Source: Sphingomonas echinoides ATCC 14820
GTDB taxonomy: Bacteria > Pseudomonadota > Alphaproteobacteria > Sphingomonadales > Sphingomonadaceae
Assembly (NCBI RefSeq): GCF_000241465.1
Contig: NZ_JH584236.1
Coordinates: 2,109 to 42,124 of the forward strand
Direction of reading: 5' to 3'
Length of the DNA stretch: 40,016 nucleotides
Part shown: positions 22,116-28,823 of the stretch, in pieces
How positions within the stretch are numbered: position 1 is the first letter of the stretch
Layout: every line of letters begins with the position of its first letter
The notes under the pieces: generated by a model
Seen by the model: the letters and a program-made list of their open reading frames with translations, nothing else
What the model was told of the DNA's origin: nothing
Databases searched by the model: none
Translations under genes and position numbers: made by a program

Positions 22116-22640
22116 TTAATCAGAAAGACTGGCGCGCAACATCCATGCATTCTGCTCATGGACGCCGATCCTGGCGACCAGCATGTCGTGACTGAACAGG
22201 TCGCCAGCCTCGTCAGCCAGCTGCGCAAACTCGCTCATCCGCCGCGCGACCTTCTCGTTGTCGTCGACAAGCTCAGCGATCATCTCGCGCGTCGGCTTAT
22301 GGGGCGCATCATTGTCGATGACCGTCAGCTCGCGGAATGAGGCGTTACCCGTTGGGGCAAGTTTGCCCAGCGCCCTGATGCGCTCGGCGATCGCGTCGGC
22401 CGCTTCGTGGAGTTCCTGATACTGCGCCTCCGTCATGTTGTGCAGACCGTAGAAGCTAGCCCCCTGGACGTTCCAATGAACCCCGAGGGTCTTGGCATAC
22501 AGGGTATAGCTGTCGGCAGTCGCCTTGGTCAGTGCCTCGGCTACCTGATCGCGAGCGCTGCTCTCGACGCTGGTGTTCAGTGCCGTGCCATCGCTTTCAA
22601 CGCGTTCGGCGCGTTTCGAACCCTTCTCCGACTTCGCCAT
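22116..22640 (-). CDS. dps: Dps-type DNA-binding ferritin-like protein
   Basis: A 174-residue protein starting at 22640, with GGAG 7 nt upstream; an earlier in-frame start lacks a ribosome site. The inter-subunit ferroxidase signature is clear: LGVHWNVQGASFYGLHNMTEAQYQELHEAADAIAERIRALG supplies the His, Asp/Glu ligands of Dps. The N-terminal 30 residues (AKSEKGSKRAERVESDG) are Lys/Arg-rich, as in members that bind DNA through a flexible tail. Dps oxidises and stores iron using hydrogen peroxide, which protects DNA in starved or oxidatively stressed cells. It lies in the minus-strand series after aqpZ, next to a lipoprotein, and complements the catalases. Confidence 0.93.
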   Translation of the reverse strand: MAKSEKGSKRAERVESDGTALNTSVESSARDQVAEALTKATADSYTLYAKTLGVHWNVQGASFYGLHNMTEAQYQELHEAADAIAERIRALGKLAPTGNASFRELTVIDNDAPHKPTREMIAELVDDNEKVARRMSEFAQLADEAGDLFSHDMLVARIGVHEQNAWMLRASLSD

Positions 22641-22673
22641 GAGCTTACTCCTTCGATCAGTTAACAACGGTCG

Positions 22674-22706
22674 CGAGGACGGCGGGACGATCGTCCCGCC
22701 GCCTCG
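22674..22706 (-). terminator. Strong hairpin between the 126-aa gene and dps
   Basis: A perfect 20-nt palindrome GGCGGGACGATCGTCCCGCC (22681-22700) is extended by CGAGG/CCTCG with one bulged base, giving about 14 bp of stem. It starts 2 bp after the upstream stop. No U-run follows, so it may attenuate rather than end transcription into dps, or stabilise the upstream mRNA. Confidence 0.6.
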
Positions 22707-22707
22707 A

Positions 22708-23088
22708 TCACTTCTTCTTGGGCGCGCGCTTCGGTGCGGCGGCGGCGTCGGTATCCTCGTCCTCGTCGGGGCTGTCCACGCCCGCCTCGGTCAGCGCCTC
22801 ACCCAGGGCCTTAAGCTTGTCCTGCGACTTATCGGCCTTCTCGGCGATCTTCGTCGTGGCGGTGCCAAGGCGGTGAACAAGCGCATGGACCCGATCGGCG
22901 TCCGGCTCGGACTTCTCGAGCTGCTTCCGTAACGACGTCAGATCACGCAAGATGCCCTTCGCACCCGGAACATCGACGTCTGCCAGCGCGGCTTCCCAAT
23001 CCTCGATCATATCGACGCCCTTGCCGGGCTTGGTATCTTCGAGACCGCGATTGATCGCATTCATCGTGCCTGCGAACTTCACTGCCAT
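22708..23088 (-). CDS. Unknown 126-aa helical protein with Lys-rich tail
   Basis: The start at 23088 (MAVKFAGTMNAINRGLEDT) was chosen over one six codons upstream. It is predicted to be soluble and helical: GAKGILRDLTSLRKQLEKSEPDADRVHALVHRLGTATTKIAEKADKSQDKLKALGEALTEAG. The C-terminus has an acidic stretch (DSPDEDEDTDAAAA) followed by a basic KRAPKKK end, a charge pattern seen in DNA- or membrane-associated small stress proteins. No family is recognised. It lies between the Pro/Asp-rich 71-aa gene and dps on the same strand and may be part of the operon led by aqpZ. Confidence 0.7.
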   Translation of the reverse strand: MAVKFAGTMNAINRGLEDTKPGKGVDMIEDWEAALADVDVPGAKGILRDLTSLRKQLEKSEPDADRVHALVHRLGTATTKIAEKADKSQDKLKALGEALTEAGVDSPDEDEDTDAAAAPKRAPKKK

Positions 23089-23137
23089 TTTATTGATCCT
23101 CTTCAAAACTTTACTGTCTGCAACAGTGCGGGAGCCA

Positions 23138-23353
23138 TCAGGCCTGGGTCTGTGTCGGACTATCGCTCGGCGCGTCGCCCGGAGCTCCGGGCTCCTCTAC
23201 CGGCTGCTGATCGGGAACTTCCGGATCATCGATCGACGGCGCATCGGGATTATCCGGCCCGGGCAAGCTGTCTGGCTGATTGTCGGGCCGGGGTGCGCCA
23301 TCGGGATCATGGACCGGATCGGGAGCGTAGGGATCGGGAGGAAGGGTAGCCAT
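23138..23353 (-). CDS. 71-aa Pro/Asp-rich disordered protein
   Basis: The product is almost entirely Pro, Asp, Gly, Ser and Gln (MATLPPDPYAPDPVHDPDG, then DSLPGPDNPDAPSIDDPEVP). It has no hydrophobic core and should be intrinsically disordered. It starts 18 bp after the aquaporin stop, with AAAGGACAC just before the ATG, so it is likely cotranscribed with aqpZ. Its acidic, very hydrophilic make-up recalls hydrophilin-like desiccation proteins, but that is only a compositional similarity. Confidence 0.65.
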   Translation of the reverse strand: MATLPPDPYAPDPVHDPDGAPRPDNQPDSLPGPDNPDAPSIDDPEVPDQQPVEEPGAPGDAPSDSPTQTQA

Positions 23354-23371
23354 CAGAGTGTCCTTTCAAGA

Positions 23372-24187
23372 TTACTTGCTGTTGACGTCATAGCCCGCTG
23401 TCGGCGTCGTCACCGGGTCCACCAGGCGATCCAGCTTGGCGACCGAGATGGGTCCGGGCGATCGGACATCGTCGGCATGCGAGAACAGCCAGCGACCGAC
23501 CAGACCGGCGAGCACGGCACCGACCAGCGGCGCGACCCAGAACACCCACAGCTGAGCAAGAGCGGTGCCTTCCATCATCAAGGCAGGGCCGGTACTGCGC
23601 GCAGGATTGACCGACGTGTTGGTCACCGGGATCGAGAGGAGGTGGATCAGGGTCAGCGCCAAACCGATCGCCAGCGGCGCGAATGCCGCTGGCGACCGTT
23701 CGTCGGTCGCGCCGAGGATGACCATCAGGAAAGCTGCCGTCAGCACCGTCTCGACGACCAGCGCAATGACCAACGGATATCCTTTGGGGGATGCATCGCC
23801 GTACCCGTTCGTCGCAAATCCTCCGAGATCGAACCCGGGCATGCTGCGGGCGATCATGAGAAGGAGCAGCGAAGCGACAATCGCGCCGACGAGTTGGGCC
23901 GCCACGTAAGCGGGAATCTCACGCGCCGGGAAGCGGCCTGCGGCGGTTAAGCCGACCGTAACCGCAGGATTGAAATGTCCCCCGGAAATCGCGCCAATGG
24001 CGAACGCCATGGTGAACACGGTAAGGCCGAACGCCAGCGCAACGCCGAGAACGCCGACACCGCCCTCCCCGGTCGCGAGCACGGCGGTGCCGCACCCACC
24101 GAGCACGAGCCAGAATGTGCCGAACGCCTCCGCCGTCATGCGCTTGGACATGCGCGCACGTGGAGGGTGCACGACCGCGTCAGTCAT
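23372..24187 (-). CDS. aqpZ: Aquaporin Z-type water channel
   Basis: A 271-residue MIP-family protein with six TM helices. The two half-helix signatures are NPA at 73-75 (GGHFNPAVTVGL) and NPA at 194-196 followed by Arg197 (IPVTNTSVNPARSTGP). The segment FGLTVFTMAFAIG and His182 with Thr191 and Arg197 match the water-selective filter of AqpZ rather than a glycerol facilitator. It lets water move rapidly across the inner membrane during osmotic change. The C-terminus has an added 30-residue hydrophilic tail. An EcfG-type promoter lies about 110 bp upstream (24298-24322), which suggests control by the general stress response and makes this the first gene of the 24.2-21.7 kb operon. Confidence 0.95.
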   Translation of the reverse strand: MTDAVVHPPRARMSKRMTAEAFGTFWLVLGGCGTAVLATGEGGVGVLGVALAFGLTVFTMAFAIGAISGGHFNPAVTVGLTAAGRFPAREIPAYVAAQLVGAIVASLLLLMIARSMPGFDLGGFATNGYGDASPKGYPLVIALVVETVLTAAFLMVILGATDERSPAAFAPLAIGLALTLIHLLSIPVTNTSVNPARSTGPALMMEGTALAQLWVFWVAPLVGAVLAGLVGRWLFSHADDVRSPGPISVAKLDRLVDPVTTPTAGYDVNSK

Positions 24188-24278
24188 ATGCGGACCTCGG
24201 CGAAGCGCGTTAGCGAGGTGTCAGGCCTGACCATCCGGTTGTTCATTGGTGACGATCCCCGTTCGATGTAAAAATGCC

Positions 24279-24299
24279 TATGCACGGCAGGATGCATAA
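24279..24299 (-). repeat. 21-bp quasi-palindromic motif, copy 1
   Basis: TATGCACGG-CAGG-ATGCATAA. TATGCA and TGCATA form an inverted repeat spaced by 9 bases. The same motif with another 4-base spacer occurs at 35271-35291 (18 of 21 bases identical), and a related one at 30576-30596. Here it overlaps the -10 of the aqpZ promoter by two bases and covers the expected transcription start. Confidence 0.6.
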
Positions 24300-24322
24300 C
24301 CAGAGTGTAAGCGGCGGGTTCC
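24298..24322 (-). promoter_or_regulatory. EcfG-type (general stress sigma factor) promoter for aqpZ
   Basis: On the minus strand GGAAC (24322-24318), 17 nt, then GTT (24300-24298). This matches the alphaproteobacterial extracytoplasmic-function sigma EcfG consensus GGAAC-N16/17-GTT. The first downstream gene is aqpZ. It directly adjoins the 21-bp motif at 24279-24299. Confidence 0.65.
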
Positions 24323-24396
24323 GTTCAGGCACGAAAGAACCGCTCGCGCACGGACTCTGGAGATGACGATGGCTTGGCTGCGTTGGACTCAAATAA

Positions 24397-24431
24397 TTCA
24401 GCCCGGCCTCGCGCGTGCGGACCGGGCTGAA
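24397..24431. terminator. Bidirectional terminator hairpin downstream of the BrkB operon
   Basis: Perfect 10-bp arms TTCAGCCCGG (24397-24406) and CCGGGCTGAA (24422-24431) with a 15-nt loop. They are followed by AAAA on the plus strand and TTATTT on the minus strand. It lies about 45 bp after the minus-strand stop at 24476. Confidence 0.75.
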
Positions 24432-24475
24432 AAGTCACGTCGGCAACGCGTATCGACGTCGCTGAGGTTCTGGTG

Positions 24476-26161
24476 TTAGCGTTCCATGCTATGCTTCAGG
24501 TCGCGCATCTGATCGTGGCCTTCCTGCACCGACTGGTTGGCCTTCGCGATTGCCGCCCGCACCTCCGGCGACAGATCCTCCTTCGCCAACGCATCGTCGA
24601 ACTTCGCCTTGATATGGTCTTCGCCCCGCTCGACCTCGTCGATGATCGCCTTGTCGTCCTGCCCCGTGACCTTGGCCTTGAGGTCGAGGAACATGCGGTG
24701 GGCTCCGGCAAGCACGGTCCCGTCATCTTCGGGATCGCCGCCCAAACGGCGGACTTCCGCCTGAAGGTCGCTCACGACCTCGCGGCGTTCACGAGCACGA
24801 TCCGAGAACACGCTGCCGTAGCGAGGATTTTCGATATCGCCGGCGGCTTCGGTATAGCCATCCACGCTGTCGAGGGTGGTGGCGATCAGGCTGTTGAGGA
24901 CGCTGATATCATTGTCACGGTCTGCCATTGGGTGTTCCTTCGTTGGTGAGAGGTGCGAACGCTCGGGTTCGTTCGATGTTACCTGTGCCGAGAGTTTTAA
25001 GCCGTTGCTGCCCCGAGTGCTTGCGCCCCGACCGATTTTATAGGCGGCGACTGCGCCGACGATGGCCACCGCCGCCTTGCCGGGCTTGCCGTTGCGCAGC
25101 AGGAGCAGCCCCACGGCACACAGCGCACCCTCGACCCAGGCCGGGCCGTTGGTCGGGGGAGCGCGTGTCCCGAACTTGTCGGGCGCCCTCGCCCGTCGAT
25201 CGTCACCTGACGGGTCTGGCGTTCGCCCGTGCGGCGAATCGCTGAGAGGAGAGGTAGATGGCTGCGCCTCCGCCCCCTCGCCCTCGACCTGACGTTCGAG
25301 CTCGGCATTCAACTCGGCGCCCAGCAGAAAGACGAACGCCGACAGCCACAGCCAGGTGAGCATCACAATCACCGCGCTCAGCGAACCATAGGTCGCGCCA
25401 TAGTTGCCGAAATTCGACACATAGACGCCGAAGCCGGCGGTCCCGCCCAGCCAAAGCATTGTGGCGGCCAGCGATCCCGGCGATAGCCAGACCCATGACG
25501 GTTTGCGGCGATCCGGTCCGAAGCGATACAGGATCGCGGCAGCCGTCACGACGAATGCTCCCAGAAGGGCGTAACCTGCGACCCTGATGAGTGTGAGAAG
25601 AACGTCCGAAGCGCGCGGAACCAGGCTTTCGAGAAATCCGAGAAGCGTTGTCGATGCGATCGCCAGGAAGATCAGGAACACACCGCCGGCGACCAGCGCG
25701 AAATACAGGAGGTTGACGCGGAAGAACCCGCGCCGCTCGGTCTCGCCATAAGCGACGTTGAGCGCTGTCACGATCGCCGACGCGCCTTTGGTGGCGCCAT
25801 AAAAGGCGAGCGCGATCGCGATGATCAGGCCGAGACCCTGCTTGCCCTTCGAGGTCTCGACGACGGTCACGAGTTGTTCGGTGATGATGGTGGCCGCCTC
25901 GCGCGGCACTGCGGCGAACACGTGCTCGACGTTACTGCGAACCGTCTCGGGCTCGGCGAAGAGACCGTAGCTGAGGACAACCGCGCCGAGCAGCGGGACG
26001 ATCGCGGCGAATGCATAGAAGGCGATACCGGCGGCGATGAGGCCGATATTGTCCTTGCCGGTCTCTTCCCAGGTTCGGCGGAGCACGGCCAGCCAGCCTT
26101 CGGTCGGGATCGCGAACGGCGACCGCGCTCCAGCACCGGCCTTGTCGTTCCCGATCGTCAT
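24476..26161 (-). CDS. YihY/BrkB-family membrane protein fused to a PA2169/DUF2383 four-helix protein
   Basis: A single 561-residue frame. Residues about 20-295 form a YihY/BrkB domain with six hydrophobic helices (GIAFYAFAAIVPLLGAVVLSYGLF, YGATKGASAIVTALNVAYGE, TYGSLSAVIVMLTWLWLSAFVFLLGAELNAELE). Then comes a charged, disordered linker and another hydrophobic pair near 340-385 (GALCAVGLLLLRNGKPGKAAVAIVGAVAAYKIG). Residues 412-561 (from MADRDNDISVLNSLIATTLDSVDGY) are a complete PA2169-type bundle (ENPRYGSVFSDRARERREVVSDLQAEVRRLGGDPEDDG). No stop separates the parts. A good ribosome site precedes Met412, so the bundle may also be made alone. The ATG overlaps the dehydrogenase stop (ATGA). BrkB proteins are proposed transporters, and the bundle's role is unknown. 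Confidence 0.85.
   Translation of the reverse strand: MTIGNDKAGAGARSPFAIPTEGWLAVLRRTWEETGKDNIGLIAAGIAFYAFAAIVPLLGAVVLSYGLFAEPETVRSNVEHVFAAVPREAATIITEQLVTVVETSKGKQGLGLIIAIALAFYGATKGASAIVTALNVAYGETERRGFFRVNLLYFALVAGGVFLIFLAIASTTLLGFLESLVPRASDVLLTLIRVAGYALLGAFVVTAAAILYRFGPDRRKPSWVWLSPGSLAATMLWLGGTAGFGVYVSNFGNYGATYGSLSAVIVMLTWLWLSAFVFLLGAELNAELERQVEGEGAEAQPSTSPLSDSPHGRTPDPSGDDRRARAPDKFGTRAPPTNGPAWVEGALCAVGLLLLRNGKPGKAAVAIVGAVAAYKIGRGASTRGSNGLKLSAQVTSNEPERSHLSPTKEHPMADRDNDISVLNSLIATTLDSVDGYTEAAGDIENPRYGSVFSDRARERREVVSDLQAEVRRLGGDPEDDGTVLAGAHRMFLDLKAKVTGQDDKAIIDEVERGEDHIKAKFDDALAKEDLSPEVRAAIAKANQSVQEGHDQMRDLKHSMER
24926..24940 (-). promoter_or_regulatory. Internal ribosome-binding site and start for the DUF2383 part
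   Basis: AAGGA (24940-24936), 7 nt, then ATG (24928-24926) opening a complete 150-codon PA2169/DUF2383 protein within the BrkB frame. The spacing is ideal for an independent start, so the locus may yield both a long fusion and a short soluble protein. Confidence 0.6.
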
Positions 26162-27129
26162 GCCGCGCCTGCCGATAATCGAGGGTTAAGCCGCCGCAAT
26201 GTCTCAGCGGAGCGGTGGAGAGCTTTGCGCTCCTCTTCGTCGAGATCGAGCTCGATGATCCGCTCGATCCCGTTCTTGCCGACCACGCACGGTGTGCCGA
26301 GGCACACGTCGGTCCGACCATATTCACCATCAAGGACCGTGGAGACCGCAATAACCGCGTGCTCATTGCGCAGTACGGCTTCGCAGATCCGCTGGACGCA
26401 CAGACCGATGGCATATTCGGTATGCCCCTTGCGACGAACGACCTCGGGTGCCGCGCGACGAACACGCTCGAGCATCCGATCAAGGTCCCGTGCCTCTCCG
26501 CTGTCCGAGTGCCGGAGGAGAGGCACGCCGGCGATGCGTGCACCGCTCCATACGGCGACTTCGGAATCCCCATGTTCGCCGATGATATAGGCATCGACCC
26601 CGCGCGGCTCGATATCGAATGCTTCGGCGAGCATTCCGCGCAATCTGGCGGTATCGACCAACGTCCCGGTCCCGACAATCTGGCCTGTCGGGAGCCCCGT
26701 TTCCTCGAGCGCGACCTGGACGAGCAGGTCGACCGGGTTGGTTGCCATGACGATCACGCCGTCGAACCCCTCCTTCTTGAGCTTGCCGACGATCTCACGC
26801 ACGATCGGTGCGTTGGCGTCGAGGAGATCGAGCCGCGAGGTGTCGCTGCCGCCTGTGGCCTTTCCGGCAGCGATGACCACTACGGAGCTGGATGCGGCGT
26901 CAGCGTAGCTGCCGTTGATGACGTTGATGGGAGACTTCATCGGGACCGCGACCGCGTGTTCGAGGTCCATGACCTCGCCTTCGGTCCTTTCGCGGTCTCG
27001 GCCGACCAGCACGAGTTCGCGGATGAAGCTGCTCTGGATGAGCGCGTAGGCGCTCGCCATCCCGACCCGCCCGCAGCCGATGATGCAGACCCGGTTATCG
27101 TGCGTTGCGGAGGCGGAATGATCGTTCAT
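26158..27129 (-). CDS. L-lactate dehydrogenase/malate dehydrogenase family protein
   Basis: A 323-residue NAD-dependent 2-hydroxyacid dehydrogenase. The Rossmann start is VCIIGCGRVGMASAYALIQ, the NAD/substrate region ATNPVDLLVQVALEETGLP includes the conserved NPVD, and the catalytic His is in IIGEHGDSEVAVWS. The end (GTPCVVGKNGIERIIELDLDEEERKALHRSAETL) is typical of LDH. The active-site loop that gives specificity reads AAGKATGGSDTSRLDLL. It is one residue longer than normal and has neither the Gln of LDH nor the Arg of MDH, so the substrate is uncertain. The stop overlaps the BrkB start, and the DUF389 gene lies 61 bp upstream. All are likely one operon. Confidence 0.88.
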   Translation of the reverse strand: MNDHSASATHDNRVCIIGCGRVGMASAYALIQSSFIRELVLVGRDRERTEGEVMDLEHAVAVPMKSPINVINGSYADAASSSVVVIAAGKATGGSDTSRLDLLDANAPIVREIVGKLKKEGFDGVIVMATNPVDLLVQVALEETGLPTGQIVGTGTLVDTARLRGMLAEAFDIEPRGVDAYIIGEHGDSEVAVWSGARIAGVPLLRHSDSGEARDLDRMLERVRRAAPEVVRRKGHTEYAIGLCVQRICEAVLRNEHAVIAVSTVLDGEYGRTDVCLGTPCVVGKNGIERIIELDLDEEERKALHRSAETLRRLNPRLSAGAA

Positions 27130-27189
27130 TGTGAGGGGTTTCGTTTCATCGAATAAAGGCGGGTGCAGGGAGCGGGACCACGCGAGCCG

Positions 27190-28116
27190 TCAGTGCAGCG
27201 GCGCGCGACGGTGGACGATGAGCTGCTTGAGGCCGAAAACGATCACACCCGCGACCAGTACGAAGCCGGCGTCGACCGCCAATCGCGCCCCGCTGGCGGC
27301 CGCCAAATCAAGGCGCCTCATCGCCAGGGCTATGCCCGCCACCGACGCTGCTTCGATCAGCCGCATGGCGACCAGCGCGCCCGCAATCACGCTTCGGCGG
27401 TACGAGGCCTGAATAAGTACGCCGGCAAAAGCCCCGGCAAGCGCGATCGTCAAAAGCTCCGGTGAAGGATGGATCGTATGCTTGAGGACGTCGCCTTCAA
27501 GGAACGCTGACGATTGAACCCCGCCGAAATTGGAAAGCAGTAGCCATGTCGCCCCTGCGGCAGCCGCCAGAACTGCGTAGCCGGTGAGCGTCGCCAGCAT
27601 GCCGGCACGGGCTACTTCGGCCCGTCTCAGCACGATGCCCAACGGCAATTTCGCCAAGGGCTCGAACCCGGGAGCGATGATCGCGGACGCGACATATGCC
27701 ACCGCTGCGATCGCGGGTTCAGTGAACGCTCCGGCGGCGCCGATAACGCCGCCAAGTGCCATCAAGAGCAGGAAATTTGCGGTGAGGCGTCCCTGATGCC
27801 GCAGACCGGTTTCGAGCTCCTCCCATATCGCCTCGTCGACGTCGGCGTCGATCTGCTTCTGGTTCCCGGGGTCGCTGATGCTCGCGACCTCCGCCGTTAC
27901 GACAGTGAACGGCGTATCGCCGCCGATCGTCGCCACGGCGCGCATCACATCGTCGGTTGCACGATTGAGGGCGTGGACGGTCACCACGTCGCCGACGGGT
28001 TTGATCGAAGCGCCGTGCTGCCACGTCAGCCCGACTACCCCTTCGAGCTGGTTCAGCGCGGCGATCAGCTGCTCGCCGCGGTTCGAGGGCACGGTAATGT
28101 CGATGACACGATGCAC
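27190..28116 (-). CDS. DUF389 (TIGR00341-like) membrane protein
   Basis: A GTG start at 28116 follows AAGGA. The product (308 aa) begins VHRVIDITVPSNRGEQLIAALNQLEGVVGLTWQHG, an ACT-like soluble domain of about 95 residues. Six or more TM helices follow (LTANFLLLMALGGVIGAAGAFTEPAIAAVAYVASAIIAPGFEPLAKLPLGIVL, then MLATLTGYAVLAAAAGATWLLL and others). This domain order and the IIAPGFEPLAK motif are those of the DUF389 family, whose biochemical role is unknown. The gene lies 2 bp after the 76-aa frame and is followed by the dehydrogenase and BrkB genes. Confidence 0.88.
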   Translation of the reverse strand: MHRVIDITVPSNRGEQLIAALNQLEGVVGLTWQHGASIKPVGDVVTVHALNRATDDVMRAVATIGGDTPFTVVTAEVASISDPGNQKQIDADVDEAIWEELETGLRHQGRLTANFLLLMALGGVIGAAGAFTEPAIAAVAYVASAIIAPGFEPLAKLPLGIVLRRAEVARAGMLATLTGYAVLAAAAGATWLLLSNFGGVQSSAFLEGDVLKHTIHPSPELLTIALAGAFAGVLIQASYRRSVIAGALVAMRLIEAASVAGIALAMRRLDLAAASGARLAVDAGFVLVAGVIVFGLKQLIVHRRAPLH

Positions 28117-28118
28117 GA

Positions 28119-28328
28119 TTATTCCTTGGCCGGATAAAGGTGATTTTCGACGCGACATTGCAGGCGTTGCGCTCTTGAATCGTATGCGTCCGCAAGGCGT
28201 CGGTGGGCGATGACTGCCTCGACGCTCCGGCTAAGGCGCGCTGCCCGCTTTTCCGCGTGCGCACGGCTTTCGCAGTAGCCAAGCTCGCGCTCGATCGCGG
28301 CAGCTTCGCAATCATCGGGTGTTTCCAT
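28119..28328 (-). CDS. Small charged protein upstream of DUF389
   Basis: A 69-residue frame from 28328 (METPDDCEAAAIERELGYCESRAHAEKRAARLSRSVEAVIAHRRLAD, given here in part). It is predicted helical, rich in Ala, Arg and Glu, with three cysteines. An upstream in-frame Met seven codons earlier is an alternative start. The stop is 2 bp before the DUF389 GTG, which indicates tight cotranscription. Unknown function. Confidence 0.6.
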   Translation of the reverse strand: METPDDCEAAAIERELGYCESRAHAEKRAARLSRSVEAVIAHRRLADAYDSRAQRLQCRVENHLYPAKE

Positions 28329-28366
28329 ATCGCGCCATTCCGGTGTCAAAGCAGTAGGGGTAAGAT

Positions 28367-28396
28367 GGGGCCCGGGAGCGCGTGCCCCCGGGCCCC
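28367..28396 (-). terminator. Hairpin after the MscS-lipoprotein operon
   Basis: Perfect arms GGGGCCCGGG (28367-28376) and CCCGGGCCCC (28387-28396) around a 10-nt loop. It lies about 70 bp past the lipoprotein stop at 28464 on the minus strand and precedes the start of the next operon. Confidence 0.65.
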
Positions 28397-28463
28397 GATC
28401 AAGTTGCTACGCGCGACCTCTCTGGGCCTTTAGGTACAGTCCCGGGCGATCGACCCGTGAACA

Positions 28464-28823
28464 TCATTTGCCGCGAATGGCGTCTGCACGGTCTTCGGCC
28501 GCGTCGGCCTTCTGCTCGGCATCCCGACGGACCTTCTTGGCTCGTTCCTCGAGCGCATCGGCTTCCCGATCGGCCGTACTGCGTATCGCGTCCGCGCGGA
28601 CCTCGGCGGCATCGGCGTTCGCTTCGATCGCCGCGTTCGCGCTTTCTGCCGCACGATCCTGCGCCTCTCCCGCCGTTTCTGCAGGGCCGCTGGCCAACGT
28701 ATCTTCGCCGGAGACGACGCCGGCATTGGCGTCCGCCTGCTCTCCGGCGTTTTCGCGACGGCCGTCACAGCCAGCCAGCAGGATGCCGACAGCCAACAGC
28801 GATTTGCTCATCCAGCGGGTCAT
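28464..28823 (-). CDS. Ala/Glu/Asp-rich helical lipoprotein
   Basis: A 119-residue precursor: MTRWMSKSLLAVGILLAGC with lipobox L-A-G-C. The mature part is a long charged helix with repeating Ala-Asp/Glu units (DRAAESANAAIEANADAAEVRADAIRSTADREADALEERAKKVRRDAEQKADAAEDRADAIRGK), a heptad-like pattern compatible with a periplasmic coiled coil. It resembles the lipoprotein at 21735-22004 in design. The start overlaps the stop of the upstream channel gene (ATGA), so the two are translationally coupled. Unknown function. Confidence 0.78.
   Translation of the reverse strand: MTRWMSKSLLAVGILLAGCDGRRENAGEQADANAGVVSGEDTLASGPAETAGEAQDRAAESANAAIEANADAAEVRADAIRSTADREADALEERAKKVRRDAEQKADAAEDRADAIRGK

Noticed and set aside
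22080..22120. T-run after a GC-rich segment as a plus-strand terminator
   Set aside because: No plus-strand gene ends there and the stem is weak.
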